Shown piece after piece: positions 1-12,600 of a DNA stretch of 64,000 nucleotides. The number at the start of each line of letters is the position of its first letter. The stretch's first letter is position 1. A program made the translations under genes and the position numbers. Below the pieces are notes generated by a model. The model was not told where the DNA came from and ran no database searches. It worked only from the letters and a program-made list of their open reading frames with translations. The DNA is taken from positions 11,336,720 to 11,400,719 of the forward strand of contig OX030955.1 of assembly GCA_943735955.1 (NCBI GenBank), read 5' to 3'. Origin of the DNA: Piscicola geometra. Its lineage: Eukaryota > Annelida > Clitellata > Hirudinida > Piscicolidae.

Positions 1-229
1 GCAACAAAAAACATACGACAGCGACTTCAACGCGTGTGCAGACATTGGCGTACTAATGACGATCAGTCAGAAGTTGGGAGCACTGAGAGACAAAAAGGTG
101 GTGAGAAAAGTGATGCAGCTGATCCAACAGACGGGTCTCTTCAGCACCACGCAGTCATCCTTCGACTTTGATCTTTGCAGACTTGACCCCTCCACTCTCA
201 ACGCCATCCGACGACTTTTAGAAGTCTAA
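1..229 (+). CDS. AF9/ENL (MLLT3/MLLT1)-type protein, C-terminal exon (partial)
   Basis: Reading from base 2 gives 75 codons to the TAA at 227-229. The last ~50 residues match the C-terminal ANC1-homology (AHD) fold of the YEATS proteins AF9 and ENL: a helix with LMQ-type spacing (VMQLIQQTGLF), then the hallmark SSFDFDLCRLDPSTL and a short final helix ending in LLEV. In known family members this domain folds on binding partners such as AF4, DOT1L, BCOR or CBX8, within super-elongation or DOT1L complexes in the nucleus. The N-terminal YEATS domain and the linker lie left of the window, so the gene is truncated by the edge, not broken. Family assignment rests on the AHD motif alone. It is convergent with the F-box gene. 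Confidence 0.78.
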   Translation, partial: QQKTYDSDFNACADIGVLMTISQKLGALRDKKVVRKVMQLIQQTGLFSTTQSSFDFDLCRLDPSTLNAIRRLLEV

Positions 230-264
230 TGAAACGGAGATTATTTATTCATTATTTATTGAAC

Positions 265-353
265 ATTAAAACGACAATTGTAAATATTTTTTTAAATTCT
301 TTGATGATTGTAAATACATTATGAAAGCATGAAAATGGTTCATTCACAATAAA
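265..353 (+). promoter_or_regulatory. 3' UTR and poly(A) signals of the AF9/ENL-type gene
   Basis: After the TAA at 227-229 an AT-rich 3' UTR holds ATTAAA at 265-270 and a canonical AATAAA at 348-353. The second is the better cleavage signal, about 120 bases past the stop. Inferred from motif and position only. Confidence 0.5.
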
Positions 354-529
354 ACTCCCATAAATCTGAAACTTCTTCCATTTTTAAAAACCCTTCTGCC
401 AGCACTGCGCTTTTCATATCTTTGCGCCTTTTGCATGCGTGGTTGGTGCCTGCGCTCTTATCATTTACATACACGACAGACCTCGAAACTCTAATCGAAT
501 TGACTTCATTTATATTAAGCCGATTCAAA

Positions 530-3500
530 CCGAATTCTCTGTAGATGCAAAAATTAAAGATTTGTTGGAAAATACTGGATTATAAGCCAAGGCATTATCT
601 TCTAGAGGTTGACAAATAGTATAGTATAAATGGAAAGATTTTCTTAATGACAGAAATCTATCTTTTTAAATAGTTTTTCTTTTGCGGGTATTCAGATTCT
701 AAAACAAGTTGAGAAAATAATTTAAAGATTGAGAATTAATTAGTTGTGGAAATCTAACCGTAAGCGATCCTTAAAAACATTAAAAACTTTGGAAATTAAA
801 GTTGTCTTATTTTGATCTTTGTCGTATCCATCATTTTAAATCTTTATCGCATAAATTTTTTGATCTCACTGAAGCCCTTCACTTGATTAGGGCTTTACGA
901 TGACATGATGCGTAAAGATTTGAAAAAAAGTTTTTTTTATATTCTTTGACAGTTAGGCTTTGCTCGTTCTATACGGCTTTTCTTGTTTGGACCTTGAACA
1001 AAACAAATCTTTTTTCATCGCACATGAAATATGACTCGGGACACTTTCATGCGGGTTTGAAGTGTCTCTTCCATCTGGTCTCTTCTTTTCACCTACGAAG
1101 TTACAAGGAGGAAAGCGACCTCCAGACTTTCCAATATAGAAAAACTGCGTTTGAAATAACCACTTGAGTATATATTTTAATTTAATCTGGAAAATATTAA
1201 AAGAATTCCATTACCAAGAGCTTGTTAAACATTGATTACCAAAAAAGTTTCAGTCTCACTGTAAGAAATAACTTGAAAAAATTAGAGACTCCTAAATGTC
1301 ATATGGTCTTTTATATATATTTATTGCCGTAAATTTAATAATAATAATTTATTAAGACAAGAACAGTAGGACATTAATTTCATTGCTGTATTTGTCTCTG
1401 ACAGACAGTAGTAAATCATTACTTTTTAGACTTTTGTTTGAGGCCTTTTGAGAGCAGAGGCTTAGTTGATATGTCACTAATGGCATGAAATACTAGCGGA
1501 GAACGACTCCAATTCTCGACCACTCCAGCAAGAAGAAAAAACAATTGGTCGATTTTGCTCTTTAAAATAACGAAATGAGGTAAAAAAATCAAAATAAAAG
1601 TTCATTTCCAGAAAAAATAGAGATAAAAATATCATTTGAAAAACAGAATTGTGAGATTTGAATTGAGCATTGCACTCTAAATTCGAATATTTTTGGAAGT
1701 CTTATCTGGAGACCATTCCTGTTCTCCCACGTAATGAAATCCATATTAAATCCGAAACACGGATGCGATAACTATGCAAGGGTCTTACTACGTGCTTGAA
1801 AGTTAACTTCATAACTTACAATATTTATCAATTTCCGAATAATTTTAATTTTAAAATCGGAAATGAAATAATATGTATGAAACAGCACAGATGCGTCGCG
1901 TGTCGAAAATGATATGGGAAAGCTGTGCTTTGAATAGATTCTTTATTCTTTTGTCAAAAATGGAAGAAAAAAATTCTTTAAATATTTACATTTTATAAAT
2001 TAATTAATGCAAGTTTTTTGAATAAATTAGGCGCGTGTAGCGAAGCCATTATTTTAATCTGTATACTTTCTATATTGGAGATTGTAGATTACTATGCATC
2101 ATTCCAAAATAAATACAATGACAGAAAGTTTCACATTTTAAAAGTAAATCTTACTTTTTCCAGTGAATCATGACTTGGGAACGCTCTCTCGTCTTTTCTG
2201 GAAAACCAATGAATTTAAAAGAATCTCATGGAAGCTTTACCGAATAAATTATCTTTTAATTAGAGAAACGACGATGACGGCTCTAAAAGATTCTTTCAAG
2301 GAATTATTTAAATCGTCTTTACGGATAAGAAGACCAATACTCGAGTGTCTGCATTATATCCCACCACTTTCAAAAAGTTTCCAGAAACTTCATTCGACAG
2401 CAAAGAAGCCTTAAATCACGATTCTCCAAATTTTAATTCAATTTTTTCCCTGCTTGAAAGTACAAAGACGTTCAACGAATTTGTAAAAACTCACTTTGAT
2501 ACTTTCGTTCAGCAGTGACTGCACACCTTTCTGAGAAATCACTTTCTGAAGTTGACTGTTACTGATGATTCAGGTTCGAATGCAAGGCTTCGGTGACTGG
2601 AACGTCTCAAGAACTGGTCGTTGTGGAAGTGGAAATGTTAATTTGAAAGTCACAAATAGCTTCTGTGGATAAGTCGACAAAACACTTCAAACAAGAAACG
2701 GCAATGAGTGTGTTGAATAGGATTATATGCAATGAAACTTTTGATGAAATAGTTAACTTATGTGTCACAAATCGATAAACTTTGACACACAAAAATGTCC
2801 ACTACAACATGGAATTTTTGAAATGATAAGAAAGACCAGGGCACGATGTTAACAATTTTTGTTGTTTTTTATTTTCTTTTTGAAAATAATAAAAATTATT
2901 GTACATGATCTGTTAGAGTAATTATTTTTTCCCACATTTATTTTTTCAAATAAATATAAAAATGAAATCATTTTATTTTTTCATAAACTTGCCAAATATG
3001 GGACTTGTGGCAAGATGACTACTCTGAAAAAGTTTACAATTTTGATCTTCTGAATATGTTACGTAGCTGAATAAATTAAAACAATTGTCTTTAATCTTTA
3101 AAGTAGTAAAATTAATTAAACAAATTTTAATACCTTTTTTATTTTTTATTCTCTATTTTTTTCTTTGAATTAAAATGAATGTACTGTCATGAAATAAATG
3201 TGTTGTATGAAGGAATAGAAAGAAATCTGAAATTTCCAAAAGTATCTATAATTATCGTGTAATTTCCTCGCAATAAGTTAACAATTTCTTGCCCTAAACT
3301 GCCTTTTATAATGGTTAATTTTTAATGCTATACATTAAGGCAATTAATTGACAATTGATTATGGTAAAAAGTATTCTTTTAAATCAAAAACTTATAATAT
3401 TGAAATGAAACGGAATTTCTTAGCTATTTCTGAAGTTGAGCTTATTTACACATGCATAAAAGTTATAGCGTGACAGCGGTAAATAGTGAAAGCTTCACAA

Positions 3501-5640
3501 CTAAAAGAAAAATGACAATTTCTGCGTTTGCATACTATTATTTAATAAAATACAGAAGAGAGCCAGTTGTGTTCGCTCTATGCGCTCACCTAGTGAAAAA
3601 CTGAAAAATTAAGACATTCATCAGCTTGCCTTGGTCTCCCCTAGATAAGCAGTAATGGGCAACTAGTTTACTGAAGAAAACACTCCATTTGAAAAACTGG
3701 TCAAAGCACTTTGATGATACAAGTTTTAATCACCAAGAATATCGAGTATTAGTGTAGAGAAATTAACAAGAAGAGGTTAAGTTACAAGACTAAATCGAGA
3801 AAAAAGATACTGTTGTTAAAGGTAAAACAGCTCTTCTCAAAGAATGGAAGATTATAACGATGATTGTAGAGACACTACGAATGTGAAGACTGGAACTAAG
3901 AATGTTACAAAGATGTTTTGATGAAACAAAACTGGAAGAAGCAAAATGAATTGGTGGTCAACATCATGTTCTTGACAGAGTCACCGCGTTATAATGAAGA
4001 AGAATTGAAGAGTTCCAGAACCTGTTAAATACAAATGTCTGGAAATTGAGTTATCATACCTATTAGCTTAATAGTCTTCATTAGCATGTTTTCAGAGAGT
4101 ATGATTTCCAAAAGCGGTTAACTGACATTATAGGCTCTAGAAAAATGTGTTTACAGTCAAAAACTGTTGAGAACGTACATGCGTGACTTCCATAATCCGT
4201 TAAGTAGACCAGATTAATCTATTTACCGCATTTTTATTTACAGCTTACTTTTTGAGTTTTCAGAAATTTCTTAAATTTATTTAAATATTTTTAAAAACGC
4301 ATTTTTACATCATACAATTATCACGGGAAATAACAAAAAGGTTACTTATTTCTGTAAAAATTTCACTAAAGAAAACTAGCGATTTTTTTTAATTTCCTTG
4401 AAATTTCCACAGAAAATATAATTAACGGATTTTTAATATAAACTTAGTCAAAACCTCCGTATCCTTTATTACCCGACTATCCCATAACACACACTTTCTT
4501 CTATATGTGCTATAGGGTGTTTAAAAACTATTTTATTCAAAAAATGTTTTCAAAAAGCATTTGAATTAAAAATTCTATTAAAACTCATTTTATTACTTAA
4601 ATTTTTTAAAGTAACATGGTAAATAATTTGTAAGTGAATAAATTAAAATTACAGTTGCCATGCCAATGTTTGATGCACTAATTTAAATAAATAATAGAGA
4701 GAAAAAAAGTTCATCCGCATTGTTCACCCTCAAACAATGATTTAGATAGCATAAAATGCAAAATTTTGTTCAATAAAAATAAAAATATCATAGTTAAAAG
4801 GACTGTTATAATGGAATAAGTGAAAAAGCAAAGTTTCATCGATATATGACGGAAAACTTTCATCCACAGACAAAATATAAGATTAATTATTTCTAAAATT
4901 AATTTGTACAACGTTTTTCAAAAGATTTATGCAGATTTTTCAGACTAAAATTGTGTTTGTAAATAAACATTTTTATGAATTTAATATGGAATTTTTTTGC
5001 AATCATACCCCATCTAGCGATCAAAATGTTTTTCTGAAATCTTATATCTAGTCTATACTATATTCGCATTTTTGTGTGTTTTTTTAGGCTTAATCATCAG
5101 TTCTTGTAAGAATAGGAGCCTTTTGTGTTATAACTTAGTTTTTGCGAAGGGATTTATAGGTCCCCATGAGAATAAATAAATCGTTTTAAAAACTGTTCTT
5201 CAGAATGCCTCGCAAGAAAATGCCAGCCATTTTACTCTGCATTTTATAACGTAAGAGTCTCTTTCTGCGGGTACTGCACACCTTTTTGGTTTAAAGTTGT
5301 GTCAAAAGTTTAAAATTTGTGAGCGTGATTGAAAAAATTGACAGAGTTTAAAACGAATTGCAGATGCTTCATGCATATAGAAAAATTTAATAAAAAAAGA
5401 ATAATTGGTGGCTTTAGGTCTGAAAAGTTTTTTTTCACCTTTTGAGTCCAAAAAACGTTGAAATTATTTTTAATGAAACTGTAATCATTCAAAACAATTT
5501 TATTGTTAGAAATGAAACAATTATTTTTAAAATGATTAATGTATTTTCAATATTCAAACCGTATTTCATTTTCCCCTTTCTCTCAATAATGTAATCAACA
5601 GATTAAAACTCAATTAAAATGTTGTCTCCCAATGAGAAAT
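530..5640. other. AT-rich spacer, nothing recognised
   Basis: Both strands were read for conserved domains, splice-flanked exons and transposon ends. Only short AT-driven open frames (for example at 946-1167, 2163-2414 and 4711-4911) were found, with no recognisable protein motif. Stretches at 3600-4100 are purine-rich and could be a decayed gene or transposon, but no family could be named. Confidence 0.4.
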
Positions 5641-5646
5641 TGCTTA

Positions 5647-5681
5647 AATCAATCAATCAATCAATCAATTAATCAATCAAA
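5647..5681. repeat. (AATC)n microsatellite
   Basis: About eight AATC units with one AATT variant. It sits just upstream of the minus-strand SINE at 5711. Confidence 0.8.
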
Positions 5682-5710
5682 TGTCATTATATTATTTGTG
5701 TTTTTTTATG

Positions 5711-5919
5711 GTATGTATTATTCACAGCCTGACAGACGCAGGCAATGTTACAATGGCTTTTAGAACCATGGTTCTTATGCACCAGAAGCGCCACTCTACA
5801 CGACATACATACACCACATCATATACACTAGTTATATGAAAGTTCACGGTTGCTTGTCAGGGATTCGAATTGGCGACCTTTAAGTTGCAAGTCTACCATC
5901 AGTGCCATCCCCGCTCCCA
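5711..5919 (-). repeat. tRNA-derived SINE, family A (copy 1)
   Basis: On the minus strand this ~209-bp unit starts GGGAGCGGGGATGGC and has a tRNA-like internal promoter: an A box TGGCACTGATGG and a B box ATTCGAATCC about 30 bases on. A non-tRNA body follows, containing CATATAACTAGTGTATATG and AAGAACCATGGTTCT, then a tail ending near TCAGGCTGTGAATA. The same organisation recurs in opposite orientation at 52976-53222, which defines a dispersed family. Head plus body plus dispersal is characteristic of Pol III SINEs; no coding capacity is expected. Confidence 0.8.
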
Positions 5920-5998
5920 ATAAATAAATATAATAATATTTAAATAAAATCGAATAACTTTAATAATCAATTTAATCCTTTTCTATTTCACCCACGTC

Positions 5999-6052
<54 letters not shown>
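5999..6052. repeat. (AAT)n microsatellite
   Basis: About 17 uninterrupted AAT units, immediately upstream of the family B SINE copy. Confidence 0.9.
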
Positions 6053-6053
<1 letters not shown>

Positions 6054-6068
6054 CAATTACGAGCATTA

Positions 6069-6226
6069 TTATAGTGGCGTATAACCCGAACGGGCTTCCA
6101 GGCCACTTAGGCTGCATATTTTCATTTGCGCCTTTGGGTTACTAGGGCATTGGTTGCACTTGAACCTAGGACCTTTCATTATTGGTCAAGACGAGAGTCG
6201 ATGCCGACTCAGCTACTCGTTCACCA
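6069..6226 (-). repeat. tRNA-derived SINE, family B (copy 1)
   Basis: On the minus strand an A box TAGCTGAGTCGG (complement of 6204-6215) is followed by a B-box-like GGTTCAAGTGC (complement of 6156-6166), the layout of a tRNA head. The body ends with a unit whose plus-strand form is GTGGCGTATAACCCGAACGG. Related copies lie at 31773-31910 and 61383-61526, with a tail-only fragment at 13022-13066. The head differs from family A. Confidence 0.72.
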
Positions 6227-6628
6227 TCATTATCATCACCATAGCACCATCAACCCCACCACAAGACCATAATAATTATGTATAAAAAGTACATTTTTTT
6301 CTTCTGTGAAATCTTCACGAAAAATAACATCTTGAATGCTATACAGATTTCTTTTTGCTAAAAATGAAATTAGAAATGTTCCATCAAGTCTCCATGTTAA
6401 GAGTGCCGCACTGGCGCTTGTACTGCATCTTGTCAGAAAGCTTCTATGCTTTGTAAGTGAGCTCTGGTCGTTCGATTCACAGACTTTTCGGTATTTACGT
6501 ATGCTTGTCATGAAGAGTCGAAAGCATCACAAAATGTATTCAAAGTTTAATTTTAATTTTAATATAATATCTATTCTATCCTTTAAAAGCTGTTTTTATC
6601 ATTTTAAACCTTTATACAATTATTCTAA

Positions 6629-9600
6629 TTAATTAAATCTGAGGCTGTCGTAGTGTGTGAGAAGGCTGGCAATGTGAGTGGTGTTGTAGGTTGTCGTCCT
6701 GACCACCGTGGCCTTGCCTGTCAGTGTGGAAACAACACAATACAATACAATACAATACAATACAATAAAATACAATACAATAAAATACAATACAATACAA
6801 TACAATACAATACAATACAATACAATACAATACAATACAATACAATACAATACAATACAATACAATACAATACAATACAATACAATACAATACAATACAA
6901 TACAATACAATACAATACAATACAATACAATACAATACAATACAATACAATACAATACAATGCAATACAATACAATACAATACAATACAATACAATACAA
7001 TACAATACAATACAAAACAATACAATACAAAACAATACAATACAATACAATACAATACAATACAATACAATACAATACAATACAATACAATAAAATACAA
7101 TACAATACAATACAATACAATATAATAAAATACAATGCAATAAAATAAAATACAATACAATACAATACAATACAATATAATAAAATACAATGCAATAAAA
7201 TAAAATAAAATACAATACAATACGTTTTTGGAAAAATCAATTTGTTCAGGTTTTTTTGAAGTGTGGTTGAAGGCTTAGCGGAGATTCCACTAATTTGTCA
7301 AATCAGTTTGAATGAAGCATCAAGGCATGAAGAAAAAAATATGAATTCAGGTTCGTGACATCTTGACACCTGTTCGTTCGAAGTTCGACTTGACAAGTTC
7401 GTAGTACTCTCCGTCGGCCAGTGTTATGCTGCTGATGCCTGCACATCTGAGTCTGTGTTCAAGTGATGATGGTCAAGTGATGATGATGGTCAAGTGATGA
7501 TGGTGAAGTGATGATGATGGTCAAGTGATGGTGGTCAAGTGATGATGGTCAAGTGATGATGGTCAAGTGATGATGGTCAAGTGATGATGGTCAAGTGATG
7601 ATGGTCAAGTGATGATAGTCAAGTGATGATGGTCAAAGGATGATGGTGGTCAAGTGATGGTGGTCAAGTGATGATGGTCAAGTGATGATGGTCAAGTGAT
7701 GATGGTGAATAGATGATGATGGTCAAGTGATGATGGTCAAGTGATGATGGTCAAGTGATGATGGTCAAGTGATGGTGGTCAAGTGATGATGGTCAAGTGA
7801 TGATGATCAAGTGATGATGGTCAAGTGATGATGGTCAAGTGATGATGATCAAGTGATGATGGTGGTCAAGTGATGATGATGGTCAAGTGATGATGATGGT
7901 CAAGTGATGGTGGTCAAGTGATGGTGGTCAAGTGATGATGGTCAAGTGATGATGGTCAAGTGATGATGGTCAAGTGATGATGATGGTCAAGTGATGATGG
8001 TGGTCAAGTGATGGTGGTCAAGTGATGATGGTCAAGTGATGGTGGTCAAGTGATGGTGGTCAAGGGATGATGGTGGTCAAGTGATGATGGTGGTCAAGAG
8101 TTTTGAGATTGAAAAAACTAGTGTAATGAGTAGCGACTATTCGTTGATTTGACAAGACAAAAACTGAGACCTGAGTTGGTTGATATATTTGTTGCTCGAT
8201 TCCGAATGTCTGAGACAGTCACCGTCCCACTGCACCTCCAGTTTCTGCAGCTGTTGTGTTATTCGTTTTTATGCTTTTTAGTTTGAAAAATGTATTTTTC
8301 TATTTCAAATAGCATTCAGTCTTTCAAATGTTTTTTAAAAATTATTTGAGAAAATTAACAGTATTAGCATAGCAGTTCTGACAAAAGCCGTCGGCGTGTT
8401 AAACTTTGCCAATGACAAAATGTTAACAAACTAGACTGCAAAATCTGTTTGGCTCGTCCATGAAGCCGAAGATGAGTTTGCAGTTTTGACAATTTGACGT
8501 TTTTTATAGTTTTATTTCAGGCAGCTATCACTTCAACTACACATACTCAGAATTCTTTACTGTCCAAACATTCTGTTTTATGCCACGGTTAACGATTATG
8601 CTCGTATCAAAATAAGAGATTAAAAAAGTTTTTTTAAAGTAGAAAGAACTTTGTCAACGTGGACCTTACACTGCTCAAAAGTGGAATGAACCCCGGGACT
8701 CCCACAGGATTTCCCACCAGTGGATTTGGCGCCAATGTTTATTCCTCATTGATAATAAAAAGTAAAAAAGGAGGTTAAAGAGTTTTTCCACTTATTTTTT
8801 GTTGTTTTAGTAAAAAATTCATGTAAATTAATATTTTAATTTTTTTATAAAAAATAGACTCCAAAATCTGTTTAAATAAAAAATTAAAACAGTGAAATGG
8901 TGCTTTTTAAAGAACAAAATTTGGACCGAAAAATTAACTGGAAAACATTTGCACTCATTTTCTAGAAATTTTTTTCCCGGAGAAAACAATTTACGTGGGG
9001 ACAGTGCTGTGCAAGGGCGAAGATGATGTTGTCGATGGCGATTCTGGTCTGGATCTTCAAAAACCAGCTGTGTGGGAAGCCGATCACCAAGACACTGTGA
9101 AGTTGATCATTTGAATGGAGTCATAGTAGTAACGAAAGGAGGTTTCAACTATTATTAGTCGTAAAATTTAACGCTTTTAAATTCAATGAAAAAACGCTAT
9201 ATAACTTTATTTTATTGATCGTAGGAAAGTTGTGAAAACGTGAACTTGTTAGTTTCACTAGCATTCGCAAGAGCTTGCTTATTTCGGTTTCTTGCATTGT
9301 TTTGAATTAATATTTTGAATTAATTGAATATTTAATTTGTAATTTTACTTTGAGGGCTCATTATAAAATGTTTTTTGCATGAAAATCAGGGAAATTGGAA
9401 AAAAAAACTTGAACACATTAAGTTTTGAAACTAGTTTTATATAAGATTAAAACGTCTATTTAATGCATGTTCCAAATAAGCACACCAACGTCACAGAGTT
9501 CAGGAGCGGGATGACATTCACGTAGAACTGTTCGGTCAAAGCAGTCTTTCCGGCCAGCATCAGACCCTTCAGAGACCGACAACAATTCCGAATCAAACGA

Positions 9601-12600
9601 CTCACACAGGCGTTTGAGAGGTTCGTGGTGTGGCTCAAGTCGATTGCTTCTAAGTTGCTCACTTTCTTGTTGTCTATCAGTTTGTTCAGCACCTGTGGAG
9701 TAGTGTGTGAAAGTTAAAATCACGGGGCTTCTGGAAATCTTGACTTCATATAAACTTCACTTGACAACACACAAAACCTCACACTATCGTCAAAGTATTC
9801 ACAGTGTGCTACAGCCAAAAAGTTGAATTCTGGCATTGAGTTGAGAGTGTCTGAAAGGCAACGCGACGAGAGGTCACAGTAGGAGAGGTCCAATTCCCTG
9901 AGAACACTCTTTTGCCAGTTCACTTCGTCCAGGTACCTGTCTTCCAGCGCTACGAAAGCCGAGAGTTCCGATGAAGAATTTATTTGCTTACTTATTGAAA
10001 ATGAACAAGTTAAGTTATGACTTTTCCAAATACGTTTCATCGCTTGACATTACTATAAAACCACTATTTATATTATTATTTTTTAATGGTTTCAGTCAAA
10101 TAAATAGTTTTAACACCAAAGGTGCTGAAAATGCTTCATATTTTGAAGTTTGTTTCTGCATCAATTTGACTTTTTAATTTTGTAAAAAAAAATGTAAAAT
10201 TTAATTTGGCTTTCAACAGCCATTTTTTCGTTTACATGAAAAATGATTTAAAATCTAATTTTTTTATGTTTAATAGAAATTTAAATATTAATAAAAACTA
10301 ACATTCAATATAATAAAAATTCATTTGAAGAATTCAGGATTTTTCAGTCTCATACTGAAGATTTTTCGATTGAAACTTTATATTTTATAGGCTTTTAGAA
10401 AACTCACGACACTTTTCTAACAGCAAGCAATTCAAAAGGGAGCATCTGCAAAGGATTCGCTAACAGTTCATGACTTTTTATTCTAGAAGAATTCTTTTTT
10501 TCTTAAATTATATTTACAAAATACCTAAATATTATTATAAAAATATTTATTAAGAAAAAGTTCAACAAATAAATGTAAAAACCATATGAAAAAACATCAA
10601 CCTGATGAAAAGTTTCATAGGCTCACCTGTTGATGAGGTTGCTAAAACAAACTCCCTTCACCTTGAGGCAGAAGCTCAGACACAAGCACTGTAGTTTTGT
10701 ACAGCAGGAGGAAACCTGAAGAGTGAATAAATGATGGATGGACCAATGAATTTGATGACTAATGACTGGATGAGTGATAGATGGATAGACCAGTGAATAA
10801 ACTAGTAGATGAGTGAATGAATAAATTCTTTCTCACTAAATCGACGTGGGAGTCTTCAATGAAAAGGACTCCAAAGAGGTTGATGGTGGAGAGGTGAGGA
10901 GTGCTTCTGGAGAGCTTGCCCAGGTTGAGGACTTCAGGATTCTCCAGCGACTCTGCCCCCTCTTGCTCGTATGTGCCTGTGGTGGCAGAACGAGGAAAGA
11001 GATAGGCCAACAATATTTAGAGAGAGAGTTTGCTGTTCATGAGTGTTGAGAGAGGGAGAGTCAAAAAAGAACAAATTAAAATGTTTGTTATGGAACTTGC
11101 TTTCATGATGCAGAGATTGGCGTACAACCCCTGAATGCCTTATTCATGTCGTTTCAAAAGTTTTATGGATAAAATGAAGAACAAAAAGTTTAAAATCGTG
11201 AAATATAAAAATATAAAAAATAAATTATTTTGATAATTTTACAAAACATGAGTATCGGTGAGGATTGCAGACGATAAATGCTGTAACGAAAGCCTCTAAA
11301 CGGTTAATGAAACTTGAGCGCAGAATGAGCCGATGCTTGATTTATGGCTTTTTAATTGCCACATTACATTAAAAAATATAAACTTATGTTTGAGCTTACT
11401 TTATTAGATTTTATTTTAAATTAATAAATATATTAACACGCTCGAAGAAGAAGATGTAAATGTGTAATTTATATACAAGTTGAATTCAATAGAAGGTTTA
11501 AATAATTAAGCTTATATTTCTTCAAAATAGTTCAAATGTTGAAAAATTTATAAAATAAAGTTTCATGTACGTTTTTATAATAAGTCCAATATAAAACAGC
11601 CGAAAATAGCAATATTTTTAATACAACACCCTAAATCTTTATAATTACAAGAAAGAGTTGTTTATTGAATAATGCAAAAATAAACTATTTCGAAAACTTG
11701 GAATTTGGTGAAAAAGAAAAAGAAAAGAAAATGCAAATAAAACTGCTTTGATTAATCTGCAAAAAAGGCCTGTATTACATGCGGCAGATAGGCCAAATGC
11801 TTGTAAGGTAACATTGAAAACAAACAGATCTTTGGTTGTCTCTGATTTCAAATGATTCCGCATTCCTAATCATTCAACGCTCCTACTATTAGGCAAACAT
11901 TGAGACATGATTGGAGGATGAATGAAGATTGATTGATTAAGCAAGATCTTCGACCTTCATCACCCTCCCAAAACTCCACCCTCCCACAACTCCACCCTCC
12001 CACAACTCCACCTTCCCACAACTCCACCCTCCCACAACTCCACCCTCCCACAACTCCACCCTCCCACAACTCCACCCTCCCACAACTCCACCCTCCCACA
12101 ACTCCACCCTCCCACAACTCCACCCTCCCACAACTCCACCCTCCCACAACTCCACCCTCCCACAACTCCACCCTCCCACAACTCCACCCTCCCACAACTC
12201 CACCCTCCCACTACTCCACTCTCCCACAACTCCACCCTCCCACAACTCCACTCTCCCACAACTCCACCCTCCCACAACTCCACCCTCCCACAACTCCACT
12301 CTCCCACAACTCCACCCTCCCACAACTCCACTCTCCATTATCTCTACTCTCCCACCTCTCACCAACACGTACCTATGACATGCAGCACTCTGAGAGAGTT
12401 CACGTGTTGGTAGATCTTCTTCATGAAGCTCTCCATGTAGATCACCTTTATGATTTAATAGCAGTGAACCACATTTAAAAAAAATTAAATTGTTTAAATT
12501 TGATGGTCGTTTAGTTATGGAAATATCTTCATTCGTTTAAGTGATTTATTTTGGAATATTAATAAATATTTTTTTAATGCGAAGCTTCAGGAACTAAAAC

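Noticed and set aside
2163..2414. 83-codon open frame
   Set aside because: No motif, no splice-supported neighbours, composition like the AT-rich background.
6629..7240. Long overlapping open frames with CIVLY or NTIQY repeats
   Set aside because: They are translations of a stop-free pentanucleotide array. Only the last ~29 codons at 6717-6629 are real, as the final F-box exon.
7456..8096. CRISPR-like array
   Set aside because: Units are contiguous 14-bp repeats without unique spacers, in a eukaryotic intron. The same holds for the arrays at 11963 and 18657.
11866..12478. Open frames with WSCGRVELWEGGV or STLPQLHPPTTP repeats
   Set aside because: A 16-bp minisatellite read in several frames and both strands; it is intronic in the F-box gene.
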